Assembly (NCBI GenBank): GCA_922989275.2
Contig: OV277867.1
Coordinates: forward strand, 37,502,070 to 37,566,069
Direction: 5' to 3'
DNA length: 64,000 bases
Origin: Gari tellinella
Taxonomy: Eukaryota > Mollusca > Bivalvia > Cardiida > Psammobiidae
Under the pieces are notes generated by a model. The model made no database searches, was not told the origin of the DNA, and saw only the letters and a program-made list of their open reading frames with translations. Shown here one piece after another: positions 42,454 through 53,420 of this stretch. Position numbers and translations under genes: made by a program. Each line of letters starts with the position of its first letter. Within the stretch, counting starts at the first letter, position 1.

Positions 42454-42664
42454 CAGTTGAGAATACTTTTATTTTTTAATAAAAGCGTTCACGATAAAAA
42501 TATTTTTTCCATTGCAAACAGTTTGGAGCCAGATGATGATTCAAACTGTTTGCCACAAAGATTAAGATAACGTGTGAGAAATGTCAAACAATTGAAATTT
42601 TCTAGATTTAAGTGCAATACGTTTGGTACGCGTTTAAACGGGAAAATCAACGGTTTCTCCATTG
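42454..42664. repeat. Family D MITE with core deleted
   Basis: TA|CAGTTGAGAATACTTTTATT at the left and GGTTTCTCCATTG|TA at the right. AAACAGTTTGGAGCCAGATG is joined directly to ATTCAAACTGTTTG, so the hairpin tip is missing. Confidence 0.75.
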
Positions 42665-44575
42665 TAATTACATAGCGTGGAAAAGATGAATAATCAGCTA
42701 AATACAGCGCTTACCTACCTACACACGCTTCTAAGTTGTATGTAACCGTTTCATTCCAAAGTATAATATATCATATTTGCATTGATAAGCAGCATCAGTC
42801 CGGATCGGAAGTACTCAGTATCTGGTTAAGGCACTTTCTCGTATATTGTTTCGATGGAACATATTGTATCTCAATTTGACAACTACATATGTATATTGAA
42901 AATAAAATGTTACGGATACAATATTTTGGAGTGAAAGGGCAACGATGTATATCATTTGATGCGTCATATTTGGTAAGGCAATTAACATACTGATTTGTCG
43001 TATCAAATGTAATCAGTCGACCGATATATATCTTAATTTCCATTGGGACTATCGTAGATACTTTCGGGAAGACGTTATCTACTACATATCAGTTGTAACA
43101 TAGGTACTTAATAGCAGCCGGCAGGGAACGCCTCCAAATAATTATCTGTTCGATACATTAATTTTAGGATACGTTACTAAATTAAACTATTACTCAATCT
43201 ACGTCACGCTTTGGAATGTGCAGGGGACTACGGAATGTCTGATTATGTTACTGATTAGTATGTCTTTGGCAACTTCCCTTCTTCACAATTGGTAATTTCT
43301 GTCATCACACGCTTCCTTTATGCAAATAACATAAACACGGATGTTACCTCAAGAGCCTAGTACGTTAATGTTGTATCTGGTCATGCCCTGGGGTAGGTTG
43401 CCGTAAAAAGAGCCAGGGCTAATTCGACTCATGCCAGTAACGTTGCTATGACGTTGCTGGAATGTGCTTACATAGTATGTAATGCAACTTGATCAATAAC
43501 TTCAATAGTATCATTTTAAAATGCATGTGTCATTTATTTATCACGTTGAACAGCAATTATTCGCCTATACGATGGTATAAGGTACGATAAGTCGCATAAT
43601 GCTATGAATCACAACGTGAACCTACCCCAACCCTTCTCAGGACACTAGACTGTTTTTGTGTTTTGTTAAAATTACGTTTTGAGCAAACGTTGATACTATG
43701 TTTGGAATAAATTTATGAAATGTTCGTACTGAAAATATCCAATACATATATTGTAAAACTAAATATTAACGAGAGCACCGCAAACTGGTGCTAGACGCTC
43801 GACTTTCATATATATGAGATGGATACATACCCCAAACTTAACAGAGTGTGTATGGGTATTTGATGCTTTCTTAATCATAGAAATTTGTAAGCAACAACAA
43901 CTAATACAAACTTTGACATACACGTGTTTAATGTTTCTGTGCATGGAACGGTCTTGTCCATACACACACATACTAACTATGAACGCAATACTTCAAGGGG
44001 CATATAAGTTATATACACTTTTTCCAAACCTAAACGCAGACCCTGCCGCAGACGACAATAGCTCGACTTTCGAAAATGTCGAGCTAAACATTGTATTTTA
44101 AAAGATATTATTATGTCAAAAAGTAATGTCTAAAAAGTGCTATGTTCCAGTGCCCTTAAAGTAGAGTTAGGTTCATGTTGATACTTATCGAATTATGTGA
44201 TCCCATCGTGCATTATACAATCGTGCAGTTGAAAAATTGTTCTATGAAATAATAAGTAACTAATGTATGCATTTAACACTAAATTCTTATTGTATTGAAG
44301 TAATTGATCAAGTTGCTTTACATACTGAACGCCCCTCGTATTACGTTTGTAGTCAAATGATTATTCATCCGAGGTCGTATAGACTGTATATACAGAGTGT
44401 GAGCGCTCTGCAAAATGGTAAAGTTTACAAGGCTTAGTATAGGCTTAATAAAAACTGGGAGAATGGCTGGGGGAGAGATACCGTGCCAGGGAACAGAATC
44501 ATAAATAAAAGTTGGATTAAAATCTCGGCTTTTTGTAAGACGAATCTTGGTTACAACGCTGACTAGACTTCACAA
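42665..44575. other. Quiet region, nothing recognised
   Basis: The longest stretch without a family member. A small hairpin AGCTCGACTTTCGAAAATGTCGAGCT-like (in two halves around 44070-44095) and several short frames are present, none supported as genes. Confidence 0.45.
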
Positions 44576-44579
44576 TGTA

Positions 44580-44735
44580 TTTGCACTGAAGTTAGTTTTT
44601 TTCTGCAATTGCAATAATAATTATTATATTTGAGCTGGATCAGACACCAGACATTAATTGGCGTCTGAAAGTCTACCATGTTTTACTATGTCCCATATGC
44701 CTCCATTCGATCATGGACATAAATGAGTAAAAGTC
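44580..44735. repeat. Decayed family I element
   Basis: GAGCTGGATCAGACACCAGA, TTGGCGTCTGAAAG, then TACTATGTCCCATATGCC, GATCATGGACATAAATGAG, matching the right half of 4956-5184. Confidence 0.55.
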
Positions 44736-44846
44736 TCGATGAATTACCCAGTTGATGATTTACATATGTGTGTAAGGATGAGGAAAACTCTCTAAGACTT
44801 ATGTGACATTTTCCAGAAAACTTACGTCAAAATAATTATGTTTTAT

Positions 44847-44990
44847 AGGAAACGGGAGGCATAATGGATACATTGTATGCATACATGTTTTCGTCCATAT
44901 GCTTTCAGCAACTTTAATGAAAATGGATTGTTTGAGTCTGTAACACTGACAGATACATTAACTTCCATCTCAATTTCTTCTCCAGAATTT
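44847..44990. repeat. Family K dispersed repeat, copy 1
   Basis: GCATAATGGATACATTGTAT, GCATACATG, AACTTTAATGAAAATGGATT and CTGACAGATACATTAA align with 61485-61620 over about 130 bp. No termini recognised. Confidence 0.6.
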
Positions 44991-45239
44991 ACGTACACAT
45001 GCGTATTTTAACTGTTACAGTATAAAATGTTATCTATAACCACTGGCAGCTTTTGAACTGTACTGTAGGATATGCCAGAATTTTAAATATAGTGATGATT
45101 GTATGTTACGTTAGAGTTTAAGTAGTATCAGTATTCAGTAGATGGCGCGTGATTTGTTTGTTGCGTAACTCGGTTCCAAATAGTTCTGATCTACAATGAA
45201 AGCGATATTTTTAAGAGAAAATTTTACACATATATAAAA
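44991..45239. other. Nothing recognised
   Basis: No supported feature. Confidence 0.4.
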
Positions 45240-45400
45240 ATGTCTACGGGGGACATTCCCTCATATTGTGGGAAAAAAGGCCAGGCAGGGGAAAATTCCC
45301 CCATAAACACTTTAATGCTCACGATCTCTTATCATATATGGGACATAGACAAACAGTGAAGCCTCTGATCAGAGTCTATACTTTTTGTTGATAGAAATTC
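45240..45400. repeat. Decayed I/F-like sequence with GGGAAAA units
   Basis: GGGGGACATTCCCTC and GGGAAAATTCCCCC are small inverse units. ATATATGGGACATAGACAAA, CAGTGAAGCC and TCTGATCAGAGTC follow, resembling family I in reverse. Confidence 0.45.
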
Positions 45401-45779
45401 CAATAAAGAACAGAACCAAAAACAAATTAAGACCAGACACCAATAATAAAAAATATAAGCCTTGAAGAATCCATTGGGCGCAGATGGGTCTTATGGAGCA
45501 TGTCCCCCAATCTTGTCTGAACAGATTCAACGATTGATTTCATCAGGCTGATGATAACTTGAGCCAACTAGTTTGAGAAATTTAAAGACTGAAAGAATAT
45601 TCTGAAATCAGATTAGATTCGAGTGATTACTAGAGTTGTTTGAGCTTTCTGTATAACTTTCATCTTCCAGTAAGCTGTTATCAACTTGTTAAGGCAACAC
45701 ATTTTTTTATTGTTTTATATTGTGTATGATTATGCCATTTTTAGTACATACGCAATTGTCAGAAAATGCATCAAATAAA
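45401..45779. other. Nothing recognised
   Basis: No supported feature. Confidence 0.4.
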
Positions 45780-45784
45780 TTATT

Positions 45785-45971
45785 GTTTTAACTCACATGC
45801 AAACGCAAAGCGCAATGACACTTTTGAGAATATTTGATGATTTATTTTTAACTGAGTTGCAAACATTTTGGAACCTCATCTGCTGCTGATCCTGATCCAA
45901 ACTGTTTGTGTAACATATAGTTGTTCTAGCACAGAATTGTTTGCTGGGAAGGAACAAACTCTCCTTCACTA
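45785..45971. repeat. Decayed family D MITE
   Basis: GCAAACGCAAAGCGC, GTTGCAAACATTTTGGAACC, CTGATCCAAACTGTTTGTG, ATAGTTGTTCTAGC, GGGAAGGAACAAACTCTCC then TTCACTA. It abuts the next family C copy. Confidence 0.6.
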
Positions 45972-46600
45972 CAGTGCTCCCTCCCTGTAACGGCATTCTG
46001 AAAAAAAGTTTACTTCTTACAGCAATGCTTACCGCTGTTTCTCAAAACGTCAACTATGTTTTAACCCTTTACCCCATAAGTTTTTTCTAGTTTTGAAAAT
46101 AGGTGACTACCTAAAGCAGGTTGAAAGTAACGCAGAATGCGCCCTAAGGCGCATTCTGCTTTACTTTCAGCCTGCTTTAAGTTACAACCTGCTAGAAATT
46201 TAGAAAATATTTCTTCTAATACATATTTATGACTGTATAGATTGGAACTATTTTCTTCCGCGGAGGAATAAATGGAATGCGCTAAAAGGCGCTTCTATAA
46301 GATAAAGGGTTAAGTCTTTCTCTGCTGCAAGGTCGTCTGCTTTAAGATTGTTTTTTGCTGTTTTTTTCCTCAAAGTTCATATTGGACCTTTCGACAGAAG
46401 AAACATAAAGAGGAGTGACACATAGTTTAAACCTAGACGAGATCCCGCGTCACGAGGCATCTGAATTGAGTTCAAACTATTTGGAAGTAAGCAACTCATG
46501 CTCAGTACTAAAAAGGCATTAGTTTTCCCATCCTATAACAACTCCCTCCGAACAACACACATAATGTTTGTCTCCTATTGCGTGTTGTTGTTGGGAGGGG
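45972..46600. mobile_element. Family C MITE interrupted by a family B element
   Basis: TA|CAGTGCTCCCTCCCTGTAAC at the left. The host reads ACTATGTTTTAA, is interrupted, then resumes TTAAGTCTTTCTCTGCTGC and GTCGTCTGC, as in uninterrupted C copies. The core is decayed (GACGAGATCCCGCG, CACGAGGCATCTGAATTG). The right end lies at the start of the segmental duplication. Confidence 0.8.
46065..46309. mobile_element. Family B MITE, 245 bp, nested in family C
   Basis: TTAA (46061-46064) then CCCTTTACCCCATAAG, and GATAAAGGG then TTAA (46310-46313). Core AACGCAGAATGCGCCC, AAGGCGCATTCTGCTTTAC. Excising it with one TTAA restores the family C host. Confidence 0.9.
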
Positions 46601-46871
46601 CTATATAAATAGTTATTTTCTTTAAAGTGTATTTATGTTTCGCATTGTGTGTTTCCTTTGCAAATTCATTTAACTACGCAGTCATGGCGAATCAAAAGAG
46701 AGTGTCATTTAAAATCAGGCACTGCTGTCAAGAGCAAAATAAAGCAGCGGAAGTCTAGAAAGACATATATTTGTTTAAGCTGATTTATAGAGGATTGCAT
46801 AAATGATATTTCATAAAGTCATTTGTGTACCATAAATCGTTAAACCATAAATATTTATTTTACGGAAACTT

Positions 46872-46978
46872 TACCCTTTCACTGCCGCACCCCGAGTGCA
46901 ATAGTAAATTGAAAACAGTTTGATTCCTGCTCAGACTGCCGTGTGACGTACTGCCTGGTCAGGATCCAAACTGCTTGA
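46872..46978. repeat. Family A MITE, left half, within unit 1
   Basis: CCCTTTCACTGCCGCACCCC at the left, then GAAAACAGTTTGATTCCTGC, a decayed core and GGATCCAAACTGCTTGATA, where family D begins. Its counterpart is 49086-49290. Confidence 0.7.
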
Positions 46979-46980
46979 TA

Positions 46981-47226
46981 CAGTGGAGATTGCGTTATTC
47001 TTTTCCGTTTAAACGAAACGAAACGCAAACGCAAAACACTAAAACGTTGAAAAGTGCAACTTTTGGACAATTCTGATTATTCATTTTTATCTTGGTGGCA
47101 AACAGTTTGGAGCCTGATCAGACGTCGGTTTACCCGGTGTCTGATCTGGCTCCAAACTGTTTGTAATTGAAATAGTAGTTTTAGCGTAAACGCGTTTATT
47201 GGGAAAGAATAACGTATTCTCCACTG
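46981..47226. mobile_element. Family D MITE, 246 bp
   Basis: TA|CAGTGGAGATTGCG at the left and CGTATTCTCCACTG|TA at the right. Core TGATCAGACGTCGGT TTA CCCGGTGTCTGATC. Present only in unit 1 of the duplication. Confidence 0.87.
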
Positions 47227-47231
47227 TACTA

Positions 47232-47312
47232 CGGTAATACGATTTCCACCGAACAACGCACACAGTGTTTTGTATCCAAATGGGTGTCGTTGTAGAGAGG
47301 GAGTGCTGTATC
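47232..47312. repeat. Family C right end
   Basis: CCACCGAACAACGCACACAG and GGGTGTCGTTGTAGAGAGGG, AGTGCTG. The left part is absent. Confidence 0.65.
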
Positions 47313-47459
47313 TTCCAACCGTTTTAGTCTATGGTCGCAGAACACGAAATAGGGATATAACAGACTCATATATAAGTATTAATGTTATATCAGCATTGTA
47401 ATGCTATTGTTTATGTATCTCTATTGGCGTACAATAAGTATGATATATTTCTAAGAGCT

Positions 47460-47693
47460 TACCCGTTACTCCATATCTTGTTTCTAGTTTTGAAGACAAG
47501 TTACAGCTAAAAGCAGGTTGACAGTAAAGCATAATGCGTCTAAGGCTCATTTTCTACTTCCAGTCTGCTTAACGATACAATCTGATGGAATATAGATTTT
47601 TTTCATCACTGTGTGTATATGAACAATTTCTACAGGGTATATTAAATTAAATGAGTAAATATGCGTAAATATGCGTAATCATGGAGTAAAGGG
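47460..47693. repeat. Family B MITE in unit 1
   Basis: TTACCCGTTACTCCATATC at the left and GGAGTAAAGGG then TTAA (47694-47697) at the right; core partly decayed. Its counterpart in unit 2 is 49590-49793, so it inserted before the duplication. Confidence 0.75.
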
Positions 47694-47927
47694 TTAACAT
47701 ATTATGCCAGTTTTGTATTACCAAGCTGCATTGTAAGTAATAATAAAATACCAAGTAGGTATTCGTTGTAATTGTCACAAAATGTATGAACGAGATTATA
47801 CACCACGTAAGGCTTCATCTCATCTGTATCTAAACTGCTTGACACCCTGGTTATTTTCCTGAATGAACATATAAAATAACAATTAGCTCTTAGAAATATT
47901 ACAGACGACTGTTATATAAATTGCTTG

Positions 47928-48176
47928 ACCCTTTCCAAATAGAAGCGGCACTTAGCGAGTTTTATTTTTTTCCTCCGCTAAAGGAAATAGTTCCAATTTA
48001 TACAGCCATGAAAATGTATCGTAAGAAATGTTTTCTAAATTCCAGCAAATGAAAGCTAAATGGAGCCTAAAAGTAAATCAGAAGGTGCCTTAAGGCGTAT
48101 TCTTCTTTATTTTAAGCTTGTTCTACTTGGTCACCTGTCTTCAAAGCTAGAAATAGGCTATAGGGTAAATGATTAA
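47928..48176. repeat. Family B MITE, only in unit 1
   Basis: ACCCTTTCCAAATAGAAGCG at the left and GGCTATAGGGTAAATGATTA at the right; core AAAAGTAAATCAGAAGGTGC, CTTAAGGCGTATTCTTCTTT. Preceded by an A-like trace (CTAAACTGCTTGACACC). Confidence 0.65.
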
Positions 48177-48675
48177 ATGTTAAAACAGATTCAGTTTTGA
48201 TTTATTCCTACAAATTATTTCTTTTGACAAAGTATACTTAACTTTACCCGTGTGAATCGTCAAATACCAGTTTTGTTGGTGTTTAACTGTAAGGTTAAAC
48301 GATAAAGGCATCATAAACGCGAACTCGTGTGATAAAGTTAGCACATTACATGTCATAACACAGTATTGTCATTTCTTATTTTCCTCGAGCCCTAGGCTAG
48401 ACCATGGTTGCGCGCGACTAAACGACATAGTTCTCGTGGACTATGCCCCTTCGAACTATATATTTTAGTCTGCTGAACCATTGTATCTTTAAATAGCATA
48501 ACAACTCCCCCCAACAACACAACTAATGCTTGTCTCCAATTGCAAGTTGTTGTAGAGATGGGATACTTTAAATTGTTACTTTCTTTCAATTGTACTTATG
48601 TTTTGCATTGTGTGTTTGTTCTGTTAATTCGTTTTACTACGCAGTCTTGGCGAATCGATAGACAGAGTTTTTTAA

Positions 48676-48910
48676 CCCTTTCAACCCTACAGCCCTCTGT
48701 AGAGATTACTGAATACATATGCAAACAGTGTAGACCCTGATCAGAGGGCTCCTATAGGAGCCCTCTGATCAGAGTCTGCACTGTTTGATGTTTTCGTTAT
48801 TTTTTTGTTGTCATACCAAAAAATACAACAGTAGACTGGTTCAAATACCTGTTCTACAAGAGCTAAAAATGCTTATAAATACCTACAAGAAATATCTAGG
48901 GTTGAAAGGG
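48676..48910. mobile_element. Family F MITE, 235 bp, with verified empty site
   Basis: TTAA (48672-48675) then CCCTTTCAACCCTAC, and TAGGGTTGAAAGGG then TTAA (48911-48914). The perfect core is GTAGACCCTGATCAGAGGGC, TCC TATA GGA, GCCCTCTGATCAGAGTCTGC, flanked by GCAAACAGT and ACTGTTTG. The paralogous site in unit 1 is empty. Confidence 0.93.
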
Positions 48911-49085
48911 TTAAAATCAGACACTAATATCAAGAACAAAATAAAGCAGTGGAAGTCTAGGTAGAGAATTACTGGTTTAAACTGATTTATAGGGGAACCT
49001 GTTTCAATTGCATTAGTTGAATATCATAAAGTATTTTCTGTCCCATAAATCGTTAAACCATAAGGGTTGTATTTTACGGAAAGTT

Positions 49086-49290
49086 AACCCTTTCACTCAC
49101 TTACCACAAGTGTAATGGTGATTTGCAAACAGTTTGGATCCTGACCACACTCCATGTAACGCGGCATCTGATCATCATCCAAACTGCTTGACACTCACAT
49201 CGATAAACATTTTGTCAATACCTAAATTTAAGTTTGAAAAATAAAAGCAGACGACACTTGTTTAAAGCAGATTACATCATGGCAGTGAAG
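49086..49290. repeat. Family A MITE in unit 2
   Basis: TTAA then CCCTTTCACTCACTTACC at the left; core GGATCCTGACCACACTCC, ACGCGGCATCTGATCATC; GTTTGAAAAATAAAAGCAGA, CGACACTTG and GGCAGTGAAGGG at the right. Confidence 0.75.
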
Positions 49291-49589
49291 GGATTATCAG
49301 AATATGTTTTTTTCTTTATTTCATAATGATAACAGCGCAATGCATAAGCCATGCATAGTCGAGGACTGTATAATGGCATTGCTATGTGTGTTTGCACCCT
49401 ACAGCGAGCAGTATCCTATTTCAATATATATTCAAAATGCTATAGTCTATGGTATCAGAACACGACATGGGGATATAACAAACTCATATATAAGTATTAG
49501 TGTCATATAACCTTTGAAAAGACATTGTTTATGTATCTATATTTTCTAGTGTCGTTCAATAAGTACAATATAGATATTTTTAGAGAGCT

Positions 49590-49793
49590 TAACACTTTTC
49601 TCCATTATCTTGTTTCTAGTTTTCAAGACAGGTGACAGCTTAAAGCAGGTTGAAAGTAAAGCAGAATACAGGCGCATTCTGTTTTACGTGCAGCCTGCTT
49701 TACGCTACAAACTGATAAAATTCGTTTCCATCTTCTTCACGGGAGGTAAAATTAAATGCGTAAATAAGCGTATCCATGGAGTAAAGGGTAAAC
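49590..49793. repeat. Family B MITE in unit 2
   Basis: TTTTCTCCATTATCTTG at the left; core AGCAGGTTGAAAGTAAAGCA, GGCGCATTCTGTTTTACG; GGAGTAAAGGG at the right. Counterpart of 47460-47693. Confidence 0.7.
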
Positions 49794-49964
49794 ATATTAT
49801 GCCAGTTTTGCATTGCCAAGCTGCATTGAAAGTAGGTATTCGTTTTCGTCAACTACCATTTTGTTTGGTATTTAACTATAAGGTTAAACGATAAAGGCGT
49901 CATAAACGCGAACTCGTGTGATAGAGTTAGCAAAGGCAAACAAATTACATGTCAAAGCACAGTA

Positions 49965-50121
49965 CAGCGCTCCCTCTCTCCAACGACACCCAATGTGAGA
50001 CAAAACTATGTGCGTTGTTCGGAGGGAGTCGTTGTAGGGAGGGAATTAAACTTACATGTCATTATGTTTCATTTCTGTCAAATGTCTCATATGTACATTT
50101 AAGAAAACAGAGGGGGCACTG
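49965..50121. repeat. Family C MITE, short, without core
   Basis: TA|CAGCGCTCCCTCTCTC at the left and AGAGGGGGCACTG|TA at the right. GTGCGTTGTTCGGAGGGAGT is intact, but the core palindrome is deleted. Confidence 0.7.
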
Positions 50122-50169
50122 TATAATAATTCTATGTTTGGATGTAAAGTAGATTTTCCATATGTATTG

Positions 50170-50515
50170 CAGCACTCCCTCTCTACAACGACACCCAGTG
50201 GGAGACAACAAATATGTGCGTTGTTCGGAGGGAGTCGTTATAGGGAGGGAACTTGGTTAACATTTGCAAACAGCTTAAATCCAGATCAGACGCCGCGCTA
50301 CGCGGCGTCTGATCTGGATTCAAGCTGTTTGTCATTTGTCATTAAGTTTTTTTCTGTCAAAATGTCATTTATGTAAGAACAACAGCAGATAACAATTTTA
50401 GGTAGATGATGATGAATCAGTGCAAGCATAAAACTTAATTTTCGTGGGAACAACGGTGAATGTCGTTGTAAGGATGGAGTCGTTGTAAGGAGGGCCGTTG
50501 TAGAGAGGGAACGCT
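50170..50515. mobile_element. Family C MITE, complete
   Basis: CAGCACTCCCTCTCTACAAC at the left and GTTGTAGAGAGGGAACGCTG|TA at the right. Core AATCCAGATCAGACGCCGCG CTA CGCGGCGTCTGATCTGGATT, perfect. Confidence 0.87.
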
Positions 50516-50734
50516 GTACATTCAAATTCAATCTTCTTATACCACTCTTACAATAGTCCTGTACCTGGCCTGAAGACCCGTTTGCAAAATGGTGTTGAGA
50601 GAGTTTCTCACTTGATGTGAGTTAACGAGACCCTAGACATCACAAATCACCGAGGTGCTTGTCTGCCACACGGTCGAGCGCCCCACAATATCCAAATCCA
50701 ATATGGCCGCCGTCAGCCATTTTGGAAAAACTCG

Positions 50735-50797
50735 TTGACTAAAATGAATATGACGCTCGCCAAGGCTCGCGTCATATTATTTTAGTCAACTTGTTTA
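50735..50797. repeat. Short palindromic insertion in the left arm
   Basis: GTTGACTAAAATGAATATGA, CGCTCGCCAAGGCTCGCG, TCATATTATTTTAGTCAAC. Absent from the right arm. Confidence 0.65.
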
Positions 50798-51185
50798 TTA
50801 AAAATGATAAATAATGAGCACTCATACAATATCCTCTATATCTTAATTGATTATTGCTTGTGTATAACTCATTTCCTCTCTGAGGTCCTTTGTTTAATAT
50901 GGAGGTTGAAAAGGTCAAGTTCAATATCCTTTTGATACATCAACGACATTGGGCTAAGCTTGAACCGAAGAAGTCAGTATGTAAACAAGAAGTAAGTAAA
51001 TGACAACACTCTGACATTCGACAGAGAAAAAAAGACAGTGAATGGGACTCAATCCTACGTCCTGAGGTGAGAGGCTGTTATCATAATCCTAACCACTAAG
51101 ACTACCACAGCCCCACGGACAGACGGTAGGGCCGGGACATAAATGTAACACCTTGTTCCACATGCATGGAAAGGCACATCAATAT

Positions 51186-51331
51186 AGGGTTAATACACCT
51201 TTTTTCGTGCATTAACATCTGAAGAAGCCCGCGGGCTGTATTTGAAGCCCGAAGCTTTAGCCGAGGGCTCCAAGACAGCACAAGGGCTTCTGCAGATGTT
51301 AATGCACGAAAAACAGGTGTATTGACACTAT
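51186..51331. repeat. Inverted-repeat insertion
   Basis: GTTAATACACC, CGTGCATTAACATCTG at the left and CAGATGTTAATGCACG, GGTGTATTGACAC at the right, enclosing GAAGCCCGAAGCTTTAGCCG. A trace of the same end (TTAATGCACC, CTTTTTATGCAAGAATAAAG) is near 55805-55845. Confidence 0.6.
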
Positions 51332-52028
51332 TCTTGCATAAAAATATGTCTATTTCACCTTCTTTTTGGATTTCACCTAACTCTGTTCTCTAATTCAAGC
51401 GTACCTAGAGAGGTCAAGTTTGTTTACAAAATGTTCATGTGTTTTATATATCCGCCGCCTAGATACAGGGCCATGTGCACCGGATTTATCAATGTCGGCC
51501 ATTTTTAAAAGCGACTCGTTTCGCATGTGTAATTTACGCTTGGCATTCAACAGACACCATGTTGTTCTTCGTCTGTTAATTCAAGGACTTAAAAATGTTA
51601 CAATATGTCTGGACAAGAGGAGAAATTGTGTAGTTGGATGTTGAAATTCAACGTTGAATGAGTTGGTTTGGTACAACGTGAGACGTAGCATACAGACCGG
51701 TCAGGTGCGACGCAACACAGAACGTCAGAGGTTTTCTCTAGACCAACTCTATGGTAATACAGGTACACCGATTTACAATTTAGCATGTCTAGGGTAGGAC
51801 TTTATTTATAATGATTATGCTATATTCATTAATAAATATCAGACACATGAATGGATCCCTATAAAAACATCAGCAGTCGATTGCAGTTATTATAGCTCCA
51901 AAATGTAGTCTAGCGAGATCGAGTGTAGTCTATTTCTATTTATTACTTCTACGCCATCAATTCTGATGATTATGAGAAGGGGCACTTTTTAGATGCACCA
52001 TTGGGGCTGTACCTGTCGAACACAGGTA
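51332..52028. other. Interior of the large element; nothing recognised
   Basis: A 74-codon plus-strand frame at 51420-51644 and the small palindrome GAAATTCAACGTTGAAT near 51643 are present. Neither gives a family assignment. Confidence 0.35.
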
Positions 52029-52280
52029 CAGAGGAGATAACGTTATTCTTTCCCGTTTTTAAACGCAAAGAAATGCAAACGCAGTGCACTAAAATGGAGA
52101 CAATGACATCTTTTTTTATACTTCTGACTGTTTATTTTAATCTGAGTAGCAAACAATTTGGAGCCTGATCAGACACCGGGTTACTCGGCGTCTGATTTGG
52201 CTCCAAACCGACGTCTGATCTGGCTCCAAACTGTTTGCAATGGAAATAATAGTTTAAGAGAATAACGTTTTTTTCCACTG
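52029..52280. repeat. Family D MITE with partial duplication of one core arm
   Basis: TA|CAGAGGAGATAACG at the left and TTTTTTCCACTG at the right. The right core arm occurs twice: GGCGTCTGATTTGGCTCC then CGACGTCTGATCTGGCTCC. Confidence 0.8.
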
Positions 52281-52302
52281 TTATCTTAGTAGAAACTCAA
52301 CA

Positions 52303-52364
52303 AGTCCCAACAGCTCAGTCGTTAGAGTGCTAGATTCATGTTACGTCAGAGAACCTGGCTCCAA
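52303..52364 (+). repeat. tRNA-derived SINE head fragment
   Basis: ACAGCTCAGTCGTTAGAGTG resembles box A and the D arm of a tRNA. CTAGATTCATGTTACG and GAACCTGGCTCCAAGG follow with a degraded T arm. A family G element cuts it at 52365. Confidence 0.45.
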
Positions 52365-52506
52365 GGTTATAAAGATTTAGAGTTGAGTCTGAAATCGTCA
52401 TAAAGCGTTTGATTGGTCAGATTTGAGTTTTTGATGAGCAAAAACTCAAATTTGACTAATCAATGTCTAAAAACCATATAAGACTCAACTTAAAAGCTTT
52501 ATAACC
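52365..52506. repeat. Family G palindrome
   Basis: GGTTATAAAGATTTAGAGTT, GAGTCT at the left and AGACTCAACTTAAAAGCTTT, ATAACC at the right. Centre AGATTTGAGTTTTTGATGAG and CAAAAACTCAAATTTGACT. Confidence 0.78.
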
Positions 52507-52785
52507 TTTTAACTTTCTATACGTCTAACTGTTATTGTACTTGGTAACCATTTTTATACTACAGTTGTCTAGGAAATTAGAATAATTTTGAAAATATGTT
52601 TTGATAATTTTGTAAGCAATTTAAATATTAGGAGCGTACTAAGAGTCAGTTACTGAAATAGCTGGAACGGAATTTGGGTTGACATGCTATTTTATCAAAA
52701 TTGACGTTATAGATTCAAAATGTGTGTGTCTGTTAGATTTACTTGTAGGTTTTAAATAAAGATTTGAATTTGAATTGTCTCATTC
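52507..52785 (+). repeat. Possible non-LTR retroposon 3' end
   Basis: TACTTGTAGGTTTTAAATAA then AGATTTGAATTTGAATTG: an AATAAA hexamer followed by TTTGAA repeats, as in some LINE tails. No reverse-transcriptase frame upstream. Confidence 0.4.
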
Positions 52786-53235
52786 AATCAATGCATTCAT
52801 TAAAGAATCAAAAATAATTCTAAATAAGATGATAAAGCTGTCTATATGTTTAAACTGTTATTATTATTTTTATACATGTTTGTTGTTTCAGATTCTATCA
52901 CCAGATGCCACTGGCCATCAGCCTTGGATGTTGGTCTTAATCTTGAGAAGTCTGCAATATTAACCCTGGAGTAATCCTTTCTCCTTGACTGTGAACAGAA
53001 TGTGTTTGGTGCTTACTGAACAGAGAACAGTGACAATAACTAGAATGAACCAGATTTAACATAACAAAGTTTAATTCATGATGAATTTACAAAATGTATG
53101 TTTACACAAAGTCATCACCCAGCTGGTCTCAAAATAACAGGAAAAGTCTTAGTTTAATGAGGAACAGCTAACCCAAGACATCTATTACATTTACATAATT
53201 TGATTGCACATTAAACTATCACTCACTCAATATGC
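52786..53235. other. Nothing recognised
   Basis: No supported exon or repeat. Confidence 0.4.
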
Positions 53236-53420
53236 AGTTTTACCCCTCTAATTTATTTCCCCTCTGAGCAAAATAGTTCCACACTATGGAATCATGAATG
53301 TATGCACTATAAGGAGCCTAAAGCATTTTGAAAGTAAAGCAGAATATACCATTAGGTACTTTCTACTTTACTTTCAACACGCTGTAATAAAAAACCTGCA
53401 TAAGGGGTTAAGGGTTAAAC
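53236..53420. repeat. Family B MITE
   Basis: CCCCTCTAATTTATTTCCC at the left and GCATAAGGGG then TTAA at the right; core TTTTGAAAGTAAAGCAGAAT, ACCATTAGGTACTTTCTACT, TTACTTTCAACACGCTG. Confidence 0.7.

Larger units (their letters stand above)
46515..48375. repeat. Tandem segmental duplication, unit 1
   Basis: Homologous to 48488-49960. Shared landmarks are a family C right end, TTTCGCATTGTGTGTTT, AAATAAAGCAGCGGAAGTCT, a family A copy, GGGATATAACAGACTCATAT, a family B copy, CAAGCTGCATTG and GTTAAACGATAAAGGC. It lacks the family F insertion of unit 2. It has extra sequence of its own: D at 46981 and A plus B sequence at about 47770-48262. Confidence 0.82.
48488..49960. repeat. Tandem segmental duplication, unit 2
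   Basis: Same order of landmarks as unit 1. Contains a TTAA-flanked family F insertion (48676-48910) where unit 1 has a single TTAA (46709-46712). Confidence 0.82.

Noticed and set aside
43814..44101. 95-codon plus-strand frame
   Set aside because: No domain, no splice signal, and an overlapping minus-strand frame of similar length; likely chance.
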